64,000 nt of DNA, from NCBI RefSeq assembly GCF_030463565.1, contig NC_134656.1:315001-379000 (forward strand), given 5' to 3'. This document shows, in pieces, positions 1-12,000 of this stretch. The notes under the pieces were generated by a model. The model did not search any database, had not been told where the DNA came from, and saw only the letters and a list, made by a program, of their open reading frames with translations. Made by a program: the position numbers and the translations under genes. Numbering within the stretch: the stretch's first letter is position 1; every line of letters begins with the position of its first letter. This stretch comes from Pelecanus crispus (lineage: Eukaryota > Chordata > Aves > Pelecaniformes > Pelecanidae).

Positions 1-2969
1 GGAGAGTGCAGACACTGCAGCGTGGAAGTGATGGGCAGAACTCTGTCCCCCACCCCCGGCAGGCTCCAGTGGCTCCGAAATAATTCAGCCCGTGCTGGCA
101 AAGGCAGCTGCCAGTCATCAGCCTGGAGCTCCCGTACTGCACTGCTGTGTTTCCAGCATCTTCCCCTTGTTCTGTGTATTTTCCATGTCTCTTTCCTCAG
201 TCTTTTCAGATTAATAGCATTCCAACTCCTGGAGGAAATGCAGAAAAACAGCATGTTTAATTTTAATTTAGGAAAGCGTTTAGGTAGCAGCCTAGTTTCC
301 TTGCTGCTGTCAATCAGGTTTTCTCAAGGCTGACATCAATTAGTTTAAAAATATTGAATGTAATTTTGCCTGACACAACATATTGCAGCCACTGCAAAAT
401 ATAATTTATTTTAGAAGAAGAAATAATTAAACTAATTTGCATGTCAGTCAGCTGAGCTGGAATACCGAGGAGAGACGCTGCAATGGAAGATGACTTTTTT
501 TCCTCTCCAGTTGCACTCAACATGGCACGTGCAACCCTCCGCCCTGTCCGCTGGCCCGGTGCTGCTCAGCAGAGCCCTTCAAAGGGCACGTTTCTGTGCC
601 TTCCGGCAGCCGGCATCCACCCAGTCTGCTGTTCTTCCTGGCAGTGGTACATGCCTGCTGAGCATTTGCTTCTGTGCTGGAGCATGTGTAGGGATACGTG
701 TGTATATTTCTGTGTATGCAGAGGAAGCACAGGTCAGAGCTTTTGGCCTTGCAGATGTGAAGTCTGCGTTAGGCACATCAAGGTACAGAAAACATATTTC
801 AGAGATGTTTTGGAGATTTTTTTTTTTTTCAAATTCTTCCAACCATTTTTCATATTTTCCACCTGTAAATCCAGGTACTGGCTCAAAAGAAGAGGGAGGT
901 TGATAAGGAAAGCATTTGAGGAACCTTCAGATAGATCATGGTACAGCCAAAACACGAAGAAGCCAGTGTGTGTGCGCCTCACTGGAAGAGTAGACCACAA
1001 TGCAGTGGTTGCATTTCTAACCTTGATGCTCCTGGAGACATCAAATTTTAACCCTGTCACTGAGCCAGGAGTAAGCGTGAGCCTCAGGCTTCAGCAATTT
1101 TGGAAAGGGCAAAAAGAGAGCTTTTTTTATGACAGGGTGCATTTAGAAAGGATAACAGTGCTTTGAGCTGTGCTCAGGGGAGCAGGATATTAGTTATGGC
1201 TCTGGCAGAGGGGTCGGCGCGGGTCCGCGGCACTCTGCTGTGGCGCATGGATGACCCCACTTGCATGCATGGCATAAAACACTCCTGGCAGCTGCTCGTT
1301 GATGCTCTGGAAGAGGACAGACCTATGGTTATGCCCAGCTCTAAATACGCTGATCGCATCCCTCCTGATGAGGCTGTGAGACGTGATCTCAAAGGGAAGC
1401 TGCCGTGCTCGGGCTCGCTCAGGTGTTGCACCCTGGCCCTGCAGAGCCACCGTCGCAGCACCGTGCCGACAGGTCCTGGGGAGAGTTCGGTAGCACTGGG
1501 GTCAGCTCCTGCTTGCAGCCTGCTCGGGCACTGGGGGAGGAATCGCTCCTCTGGGTCACAGTTAGGAAGGGGAAGAGGTGGGGTCCTGGGCTCTTCTTCC
1601 TCCCTTGTCTGTCTTCATCTTTCTCTCTGCAGTGCCTCCAGGGCAATGCCAACTTGCTTCAGAGCTGAGCCCCAGGGATGGTTATCCATCTTCCTCTGGG
1701 CTGAGGAGGGGGTGATGAGATGCTGTCGTCCTCCTCCTTGCAGGAGCTGAACCCTTTTTCCTCCTGCTTGTTTGTGGCCCCAGCAGGCATCAGGTGCACC
1801 CCTTTGCCTCCCCCAGGCTCCCCGCTCCCTTCCTGCTCTGCTGCCTCCCCCTCCCTCTCTCCCCGACAGCAATTGCAGTTTATTTCACTGCACCAACATG
1901 CCTTTTAAAATAACACATCGTTCCAGGCTTTTAGTCACGACTTCTGCCTCCCTCCCCCGAAAACAGCTATCTAATCACCAGAGCAGCTGGTCTGGGTGAG
2001 AGGGAGTGATAACATGAGAACGGGGTGAAGGCAGCTCTGGGGAGGGGGCTTAGGTTCCCAGCTAATTATGGAGCAGTGCTAAATCTCCTCTCCCCTGGGT
2101 CCTCCCCCACCTGATCTGCGGGGGCCAGCATTAATTTTATAGACAAACAGTCAGCAGAGCTCCTGCCCGAGTGAGGAGGGGGGCATCGGGTCTGTCACAG
2201 TTGCAACCTCTGGCTAAAACAAAGGAGATGGAGTACGAGGGAGTTCTCATTTCTGGAAGCACATGAGGTGCTTCAGAAGACATTAGGCCCTCCGGAGTGA
2301 TTTATGATCTTATAGCGAGGGCTCAGTGCAACTTTGCAGTGCATGCCGTGGGGTAGAGCGGCACTGCAGCAAGTGGAGCTGTAAATGCAATCCCTGTCCC
2401 ATGTGTGGAGCGGCACCAGCAGCTCCCTGCGCCCCCAAGGGAGGGGAGCGGGCTGCGAGTCCCTCGGCGCTGCTGCCTGTGCGAGGCGTGGGCTGGCGAG
2501 CGCGGGGGTGAAGGGGCTGCCCTAGATGTGACCCCCCTGTGTCAGGATCCAAGTCAGGGTGTGATGTGCTCGCATCTGAATTTGCTTGTCCCCGCTTGGT
2601 GCTGTCTGGCTGCAGCACAGATGCTCATCGGTGGTGACTGACCCTTATCGTGGGGACTGGCTTCGGGCTGCTCAGCTTTTCTAGGGGTAGAACAGGCCAA
2701 CACCAGCGTTTTGGGAGTCCTTGGTACACAGCCCAGCGGTTGGGCTTCTTTACCAGAAACCGCGGGTGGCGAGGCTGAGCGATGCTCTGTGGGCGCTGCC
2801 GGCCCGCAGAGATGGTCTGTGTTGCCGGCAGAGGTGCGGTGCTGTGTGGCCCTCTGCACTGGCAGCAGCTGGGCAGCTGTGGAGGGCAGACACGAGGAGG
2901 GTTTGCTCCCTGCTAGTAGCAGATAGCACTTCCTGCTGAAGCTCTGCTTCTTGGTTTTTTTTGTTTCAG
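1..2969 (+). other. CDH22 intron (left part)
   Basis: No cadherin exon could be found upstream of the exon at 2970, so this is intron. It has an AT-rich start (about 320-460) containing the POU octamer ATTTGCAT at 435-442, a pyrimidine-rich block near 1810-1870, and the first copy of an 82-bp duplicated segment at 2326-2407. The open frames here show no family resemblance. Confidence 0.7.
2326..2407 (+). repeat. Duplicated 82-bp segment, copy 1
   Basis: This segment and 3221-3302 align without gaps over 82 bases with about eight differences. Both begin GTGCAACTTTGCA and share GTGGAGCTGTAAATGCAATC. The copies are 895 bp apart in direct orientation in the two introns flanking the CDH22 exon at 2970-3091. 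Confidence 0.9.
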
Positions 2970-3091
2970 ATAATCACTCACAGGTGTCAAGAGCCTCTCT
3001 CCTTATCCGTATCCTGGATGTGAATGACAATCCCCCCGAGCTCGCCACTCCCTATGAAGCTGCTGTGTGTGAGGATGCCAAGCCAGGCCAG
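2970..3091 (+). CDS. CDH22: CDH22 exon: end of EC4 / start of EC5
   Basis: The acceptor is TTTGTTTCAG and the donor is CAG|GTACGC. The 122-nt exon starts with two bases that complete a codon from the exon to the left, then reads 40 full codons, including [27 protein letters not shown] is the inter-domain calcium-binding linker of cadherin repeats. The 122-nt size is usual for this exon of classical type II cadherins. Confidence 0.95.
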
Positions 3092-6000
3092 GTACGCGGG
3101 TGTCCCCCAGCCCTTCGCCCAGGTCTCCATCAGCGCCTGCAGCAGTCTTGTGCTGCGAGCAGCACTCTGGACCAGTGCCAGCCTGCTCCTCCTTCCCCTT
3201 CTGCCTGAATGTGTATGAAAGTGCAACTTTGCACTGCATGCCACGGGGTGGAGTGGCACTGCAGTGAGTGGAGCTGTAAATGCAATCCCTGTCCCGTGTG
3301 TGCAGCAGCTGTCACGCTGGGAGCCACTTTGCTGGTGTCCTAGAGCTAAGCCCATGTACAGGGGCAAAGGCTCGCCCCTTGCTGTGGCAGAAGCCGGTGA
3401 TGCTCTGCTGGGATGCTCTGCTGCGGAGGCAGCACTGATTCTCACCTCTGCTTTCTCCCTGCAGCTGATCCAGACAATAAGCGTGGTGGACCGTGATGAG
3501 CCTCAGAGTGGCCATCGTTTCTACTTCACACTGGCACCTGAAGCCACCAACAACCACCATTTTTCTCTGCTGGATATTAAGGGTAAGCAGTCGTGCAGCC
3601 TCCAGGCTGAGCGGCGCAGCTGGCCGTGGGGAGGGAGGCTGTGGGCTTACAGATCTGTGTACAGATCTTACTCCATCTGTGCCGGGTGGAGCTTGGGGTG
3701 CTTTCTTTGGGTAGCTGCAAGGCTCCTTGCCAACCTGAAGTGGTGGGACTGGTCAGCTAGCAGTTTGGATTTCCTTAAGGAGGCTCTGCCAACTTTCTCC
3801 TCTGCTGCAGACAGGTCCAAAGCTCCTCTTGTGCTGTCTGGTTAGTCTTTGCTGTTTTCAGGGCTCTCGGTCCCTTTCTTGATACGAAATCTCCAACCTG
3901 CCCACAGGCGAGGAGATGATGCGGATTTACAGATGAACACGCTCCCATTTTGAGCATTATGATTTATCTCTCTCCAAGGTAAATCCTGGAGCGTGGGTCA
4001 TCCCGGGGCTGCCATGTGGGTGGGCAGCCCCTGCGCCCCTGACAAATGAGCAGCTCGGGAGTCCTGGGAGGCAGCAGGGCCGCGGAGCAGCCGGCACTCG
4101 GCTGTTACGGGTTACCTGGGACGCAGCCAGCAGAGCCGGACTCCCTGTTAGGTGGTGGCTCAGAAGCGCAGTTCCTCTGCGTTTCCTGAGGCTCATCCTG
4201 TCCTTTGAGAGTTGCTGCTGGGCAGGGCCCGTCCCTTCCTCTGGGAAGCTCTGGGGTTCTTTGCGCCTCCGGGCTGAGCAGCTCCCGGTGCCGCAATCCC
4301 CGCCGGCTGCTGTAACCAAGGTGTGACGCGGGTTCTGCTGGCTGAGCCCTGGCTGCTGTTTGGCTTTGCAGACTGCAAGGCCAGGCTGCATTTGTGTGGA
4401 CAGCAATCCAGAAGGGTAGTTATCAGGCTGCTTCCTATTTTTGACTGGTGTTTTAGGTGAATTTAGCCGCTGATTGCAGTGGTAAGTACAGCAGGGACCC
4501 TTGCAGATACTGGGGTCTTCTCCAGCCAGACGTGCGCTTATTTGTCAAAGGGGCCAGCCCAGTTGGAAGCCAGCAGACCACGCTGAAATGCATCTTCCTT
4601 TTTTTTTTTTTTTTTTTTTTAAATGGGGTTTTTTCCCTTTGTTTTTGCAGTTTCATCTGTCAAAATGACAGATTTAGTTTGTTCTGATTGTTTTGATCTG
4701 AAACTAAACTGATTTAGTTTGTTCTGAGCTTATCAGAGGAACTCTCTGCTGACGTAAGATCCTGCTTGCTCAGTTTGGTTCAGCGTTATTAGGAATAGTC
4801 AAAATGAAACTTGCAGCAAAAAGCTTCAGACTTAATTGTAGAAGGACTGATATTGCTTTGTGTCCTAGAAAGTGCAGCTGTCCCTGGCCCAAGTCCTTCC
4901 CCCTGCACTGATGGGGCAGCTGTTCACAAGACCTTTGCCTCTGATCATGTAAGCAAGCTTTAATCCTCTGCAAGGTTTTACCCCACACCCAGCGATTAAC
5001 TTCCTTCACTCTCTCTGAAGGACCTTACGAAAAAGTGCTTGAGCGTGCTGAGTTATGCCTTGGCGTCTGTCCCTACCCGTGCCCATCCAGAAGCTCCAAG
5101 GGGCCTGGGGCTGCGCTCCCTGCTCTGAGCTGGGATGTCTGCCGTGGCTGGGTTGCAGCCTCGGGGCCGTCACTGCTGCTCTGCCTGGCTGGCAGGAGGG
5201 ACCTGGGCCAGGGGTGTCTGGAGCTCAGCAGGGGCTGCTTCGCTGCCCGGTGCTGTGTGGGGATTGCCCCCCGTTTGTTCAGCCGGGGTTCAGCAGCAGC
5301 AACCCAAGAGCTGGCATTGCAGGAGGGTGCAGGACGGTGCAGGACGCAGGCTCGCGCGATGCCATCTCCTCCAGAGCTGCTGCTCTCTTGAGTGGGACGA
5401 GGCTCTCATTGCACAGGGTAATCCTTCGTGCTAAACGATCCCACAAACCTTGCATGTGGTGCAACACTGCATAAAATGAGTAAAAGCTGGCGTCACCCGC
5501 CGCCTTCTGTTCTCAGGAAAACAAATGCTGTTGCTGCAGGGTTATTCCCAGGGTGTTTGGAGACCCTCCCAATTGCAAAGTGATGCTGTCTTCCACAGCA
5601 AGAGGAGGCGGCTGCCTGTGCAGATGGAGGCAGCCTTCGTTTCTAATGCGCGTGTGTTTTAGTGTCATCTCCCTTCCTTTGATTTCTCCCCCCACACCTT
5701 TTCTCCAGTCCATTGAGCGCCCTGGGTGTGCTCACCTTCGCCCGCTGCTCTCATGGGTTCCTTTGCTGCATCCTCCTTTGTAGCCCCCCTTGCCTCCCTC
5801 TTGTGCGTTCACCCCTCTTGCACTTGTCTCTACTCCTCCATATAAATATCAGTGGTGACAAACTGCTACCACCAGCCCATCTGTTTCTTTGTACAAATTT
5901 GTAGCCAGTTTTGAAACGTGATTTATAAATATTGCTTTTGCAGCCAAGGAGTGACACTGATGAATGTCAGCACAGATGGATTCACTAAGCTCTTGCTTAA

Positions 6001-9000
6001 ATCCTTCTCTCTTTTGCTTTGCACCTACTTCCTTCGCTCCTGCAAGGCAGCAGAAAGCCACCTCAGGAGGGTGACTTGCCTCAGCACCCGCTCGGGAATG
6101 CTCCCGTTACAGTTCGTCAGGCAGGGCAAAAGCAGCAGGCCGCGGCAGGGCTGGTCGGTGGGGAGGCGGGGTGGCTGCGGCCAGCAGCGAGTCAGCTGCG
6201 GGAGAGGGGTCCGAGGCTCCGCGCTGGCCACGGTGCAGAGGGGCTCCCTCAGGGGCACCCAGCGGGCAGGGGGAGCGAGGGAGGCGGCTGCTCGGGCAGG
6301 CACCGTGCTGGCAAAGCTGACCCTGTGGGAGGCTGGAGAAGCAGGAGGAGTGAGAGTCGGTTCAAGTGCAGAGCCCCGGCGCACAGGTGGGAGCAGAGCC
6401 AGGCGGGGTAGCGCAGGAGGGCAGGAGAGGACGCTGAGCGCTGCCTGGGCTCCTCCAAATGCTGCCTGGGCTCCTCGTGGGCAGCGTGGAGGAAGCCTGT
6501 GAGGGTTTTAGGGAAAGCCCAGGGTGATCGATGGGACAGCCTGTCCATCAGATGAAGAGCTTGTGGAGTACCTGCTAGTGAGTGGGCGTATGGCAGTGGT
6601 CGCAGGGCAGGTCTGCTGCATGCTGATACTGCCATGGTACAGTCACGACACTGCTGCTTGCCCAAACCCTGCTGGGTCAGGCCCCGCTGCAGCCAAAAGC
6701 GCACGGCGTGGGGATGGCCCTTGCAAAGTGCCCGCGGTTAGCACCTGCAGCCCCACTCGTCAGGTCCCAGCGGCGTGCAGAGCTGCCTTGGCTCTGATGC
6801 TCCGGGTCAGAGCTACAAGAGCAAAAGGTGACCCTGTGGGAGACCTTGTGTTAGCTGAATTATAGCTGGTTTGCAGGAGTCAGGCTTTTAGAAACAGTGC
6901 CGGTTCCTACTGGCATCTCTCTTTCCTTTTGCTCTGTCCAAGGGAGTGCTCGAGCACTTCCTAATTTGTCAGACAAGGAATAAATGTCATGTGTGGTAAC
7001 AACGGCCCTGATCCAGAAGGAAGATGCCCAGCAAATGAAGTGCCTAAAGGAAGAGATAGAATTGGAAAAAAAAAAGAAAAAGAAAAAAAAAAAAAAACCC
7101 AACCCAAAAAAACCAGGTCCAATTGGTGCCATTCCAACAGCTTTTCACCATCCTCTGCCTCCTAACTTGCCTTTTGCTGGATCTTTCTGGCCTGAGAAAA
7201 TTGATTACAGAAGGATCAAAGGCAATTAAAGCCTGAAATCGTGTTCTCCAAGAAATGCTAATTGTTGTGGAAGGGATGGTAGAAAGCATCCAAGCCCAGC
7301 AACCTGGAAGGGGTGCTAGATAATGTGGAGCGACACATGGAGCTATGGACTCCAGAGCTCAAGGGCTAGGCAAGCAGATGTCTGAACTCTCTGCAGGTCT
7401 CATTAAGAATATGTAATGGGTGATAGAAGATCTGAAAATCGTAACAATCAAAAGCAAAATGTTAGAATTCGAGGATTGCCTCAGGATAGAAGCAGCTTCC
7501 TCCAGCCCCGCAGAGATGCCATTCTCGGCACGAGCAGCACAGATGCTGATCTGACGGGGGGTGAAAAAGAGCATCAAGTCTCCGCGGGGGTTGAGTGTAA
7601 GGTAAACGAGCAGCAGTGGTGCCGTGGCCTGGCACCCAGAGAACTTGGGAGAAGGAATCGATTCTTCTCCTACCAGCTGCACCTGCCTGGGGCTGAAGCG
7701 GGGGTCTGCTCCTTTTGGGCAGCTTCAGCAGCAGCATGGCCGTGGGCCCGGCCGGGAGCTGTGTGCACCTCCCCGGAGCTGGCGTGCCCAGGATCAGAGC
7801 TGCAGAACAGCTGCCGGAGAAGGGGCAGGCAGATGCTCATATGGCCTTGGGAGTGTGGGAGAGGGCAGGGATATTGAAATCCAAACTGGAGGTCACTTGC
7901 TCCCTTCTGCTCTCCTGGTGCTGCTCAAGATTGAGTTATGAGAAGGATTTATTAGTTCTGTCTTTGAAGCGGCCAAGAGCCTCTTTGGAGAGGGAGTCTG
8001 ATTATTTTATTATTCCTAGTGGTGTTATGCTACCACCAGAGTATATTGTGTTCCTAAACTTTCCTCTTGCAGCCGTATTGACTGGTCCCTGCACATTCGA
8101 CCCACATTGGTTTCTGCCTTGTCTGGTGACTTGCTTCTCAAGCAGGCAGAGGTGCCATCTCCTGTCCGTCACACAAGGTGAATGATGAGACATGGAATAA
8201 CATCACTGTGTGGTCAGGGAGAGGGTGGCATAGGAAACCAGCGGAGGAAATGTCAGTTTGTGTAGCAAGACGGCAGTGATAGTAAATGGTTTGGCTTGGG
8301 GCTTCAGAGAACACATGGCACAACCTTTACAGTGGTGTGACCGTAGCACAAAGTGCAACCTCGCAAGGACTAGGCAGGACAACCTAAGTGTGGAGGTCCA
8401 AACTCATCTGTGCAGGAAAGCTGTGGATTAACTTCTGCTCAAATTTCAGTACCACCTCCTGGGAAATACTGCTCCTCAACCCCATGACCCCAAAAATGGA
8501 CTTAGCAGAAAGCTGCTGCAGAGGAAGAGACACGAGAGGCCAGGCCTGCCTGTTCTTTGCAATGACTCAGGCTGTGCTGATACAAATCTACACCAAGACA
8601 CACATCCTGAAGCAACTGGCTTGGGTCAGCTGCATGTAAAGAAACAACCATACAGAGAAATTACATTGTTTTGTAGGAAGTCGTTTTGGATGCATTTTCT
8701 AGGATGCATTTTCCACGATACATTTTCCCAGATTGGGGCAAAATTTTTCTCACTTCTATGGTTAAATAGACTACATTGCATGGCAGCAGCACTGCTTTTT
8801 CTGGAGTATCTCAAAAGGGAACACAGAACAAGTTTGCAAGTAATGGCTGTAAACACCCGATAGAGAAAACAGTTGTCCAGGGTGCCTGGGGAGCGGCGGG
8901 CACAGTGGGTGGGCAGCAGGCAGGAGGCTGGAGCCATCTCGGTGCCTGCAGGGCTGGTCTCCGCCAGACTGGGATTTGGCCGTCCAGCCTTGGTGAGCAA

Positions 9001-12000
9001 TGTCATAGGTGTAGACATGAAATTTCTGTGCATCTCCCTCCTGTAGGAAGTGCTCGTGTCACCCTGTTCAAGAGAAGAAATGTAGTTTCATGATGTTTGA
9101 AACGGTGTTTTGTAGTTGTGATTTTTGTCTCTCCCTAGCACCGAGTTTTGGGCTACAGAGCAAGACCTCAGGCCCTCCTGAGCTCAGGTTTCTCAAAGCA
9201 GAGCTGTCTGTCATGCTGCTAATACATTTAAGTACTCACTGCTTTATTTTGATTTTGTGGGTTCAGCAGTGAAAATATTTCTCCTTGCTGTACTTGGAGG
9301 TGAGGGGGCTCAGCAGTGCGATGTGCTGTCTGAGCAGTCTCAGCTGAGCTGAGGTTAGTGGCTGTCTCTCTGCGACTTGCACATGTACTTCCCTTGATTT
9401 CTAGAGACTGTTTCTAAAAATACAGTGTGCCTTGTGGCAGGTCCTCCTCCCTAACAGGAGCTGGAGCTGGCTGTAAACAGAAGGGGAGTCGCTAGCCTTC
9501 TGCTGCGTTTCCAGAGAGGTGAGGAGCTGGTGCTATGCCTGCATTTACGCAGCACTAAAGGGGTGCTCGCCCGGGCAGCTGGAAGAGTGCCCAAGCACAG
9601 CGTTTCATCAGAGCTGGGCTAGAGCCAGGCTGAGCAGCATGTGGGGGGTACAGGGCTGCGTGCACGGGGATGCTCTGAGCCAGGAGCCGACCAGGAGCTC
9701 AGGCTGGTTACTTGATTTGTGTGATGGTGCCAGTGTAGGGACCTTCCTGGGCTGAGGGCCAGAGCCTTGCTCGCTCACAGCAAGTGGATCTGTCCCATTT
9801 GTCCCGTGGCTTCATCTCCGCTGGATCCAGATGCCCGAGGCTTATGTTTAGCTGGACTAGCTAGGAATTAGTGCTGGCCTCTTGCTGAGATGGTGCCATT
9901 AATGTTATTTATATCTCCCTGCTACGCTGCAGCAAGCCGAGGGAGCAGCACCAAATGAGATCTTGTTACCTTTGTGCAAATGATTAGCATAACAATAATT
10001 TTTTTCCTAGCTCACCCTTGGTAAGCAATAGGCAGCTTTGCAGCAGACTGCTGCCGGCAGGCTGCCGCACTTGCTTCAGCCTTGTGCCGCCCGTGGGGCT
10101 GGTGCTCCCCTGCTCCTCCTGACAGCTCTGCCGAGCGGCCTCTGTGCTGGGGCCACGTGCTGCTCCAGGAGCCCCAGCCATGGCGGCAGATGTCCTGCAG
10201 GACCAGGTGGCTGCCCAGGTGGAGGGCCGGTGGTCCCTGTCTCGTGTGCAGAGAAACCAGGTAATGCGTGTGGTGCAGAAAGACCGTGCTCCCTGCTGTG
10301 GGCAACCCCCTGCGTGGGCTGGTGACGCTGCAGCGCTCGGATCACCTCTGACTCGGGAAGCGTGGGTTGGTGCTGGGCGCTGCAGCCTTGCGGGTGGAGT
10401 GCTGACATTGCAGGCAGTGTCTCCCTTCTGAGGCAAACTGTCCCCAGATTGACGTATACAAGTATTTGCCTTATTGCTGTTTTCTGCTCTGTGCTCTTGA
10501 GGATGTTGCCTGCCTGAAGTCTGCTGCTGCAAGCAGGGATGAGTGAAGTTACCTGGAAAATTCCCTTAATGGATAAAAGATGCTACATCCAAGGGAAGAG
10601 TTTTTCTAGTGACCTGTAGCACAGTTCTGCGTGCATGAATTAGATCTGGGTTTGAATATCACCCTTGTGGCATTCAGTGCCGTCTCCAAATGTTGGCTGG
10701 TGTGGTCTTCTCTCTGGTGTCCTTGCCTTTCCCACGTTGAGCTCTTCAAGGCAGACCTGTGCTCTCAGGTGAAGAGATGACTTTCTCCCTGTCTCCTTTA
10801 TGCTGGAATCCCAGCTCTCCCCATCTAGGGTGCCAAAAGCTCTGCTCTCCCCAGCAACATGGCCATATTCTGGCAACACATAAAACTCTGGTGGGATGAG
10901 TCCAGAAACCTGACTATAGGAAGCAGCAATCTGGTATTTGGCACCATGACAGCTGAGCGCTGTTCTGGGCGCAAGCCCATGCACTGCTGTCTCCCCTCTG
11001 GGCGCAGACAGCCCATCTTCCTCGCTCTTGCTGCACCTAGCCCTGCTTGGCTCCAGCACGCTCTGGGTGGGCTTCGCCTCTGCACCTGCGTGTCAGCACG
11101 GGGGCGAGGGGACGGGGGGAGGGGGTGCAGGTTGCCCCAGCTCTTCCTCTTCCAGACTGCTGTGAAGCAGAGACCAGCCTGGCCCTCGCTTGGCCTTTGC
11201 TGGGGTTGGTTGCAGCAGTCCCGCGGGCAGATCACCTCTGCTGTTTGTGTTGGGAGAGCTGGGCAAGGGCTCAGCACTGGGGTCCTGGCTGTCTCTGAGC
11301 AGCCAGGGTGGGGGGAGATGGGCTCCATGCTCTGCTCTGCCCCAGCTGCTGCATGGCACCTCTGGGATCTGCCCTGCTTCCCATCTGGCCGGTGGACCTT
11401 CCCTGTCCTGCGGCTCAGCATGTGCTTGCCCCTCTGCTCTGCTCTTGGCTCGCCTCCTGTCCCCGCCGTGCCCCGTGTGCTGCCATGCAGCACCCGATCC
11501 ATACGGCAATTTCCGTGGTGGCAGGCAGCCCAAGAGCCAGAATTAGAATAGATGTCTTTTCCGATCGAAGAGCTGATTGATACAGAAAGGGGCCAGTCCA
11601 GCATAAATCAGGTGCAATGAGGAAAGAGTCTGTAGACAGTAGCACCTTGCTGTGAACGGGCCAATTTACGTTTTATTAGATAAAGACTGCAGACAGTCGG
11701 CAGCAACTTCTGACATCTGGCCACAATTGTTCAGCTACTATTCAACCCCTTCCTATTCAACCCCTCCACTGCTGGCTGGCAGCGAGTAGCACACATGAGC
11801 AGGGAGCTGAGCTGATTTGCAGTCCCTGTTCCTACTGTCCCTGCTCCAAGTTGCCTGTGCGCAGCTGCTGCTTGGGTTCATCTCTGGCGCCGGGGCCCTG
11901 GAGGGGCCCATGAAGTGGCCATGTTAATGGGATCGTAATGGGTTATACTGTGCCGGCTGAGCCCCTGAAACAGCAGGGCTTGAGCAGACGGAGAGGAGGA

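Noticed and set aside
7066..7097. Processed pseudogene poly(A) tail
   Set aside because: The sequence left of the A-rich tract does not read as any recognisable cDNA and no target-site duplication is obvious.
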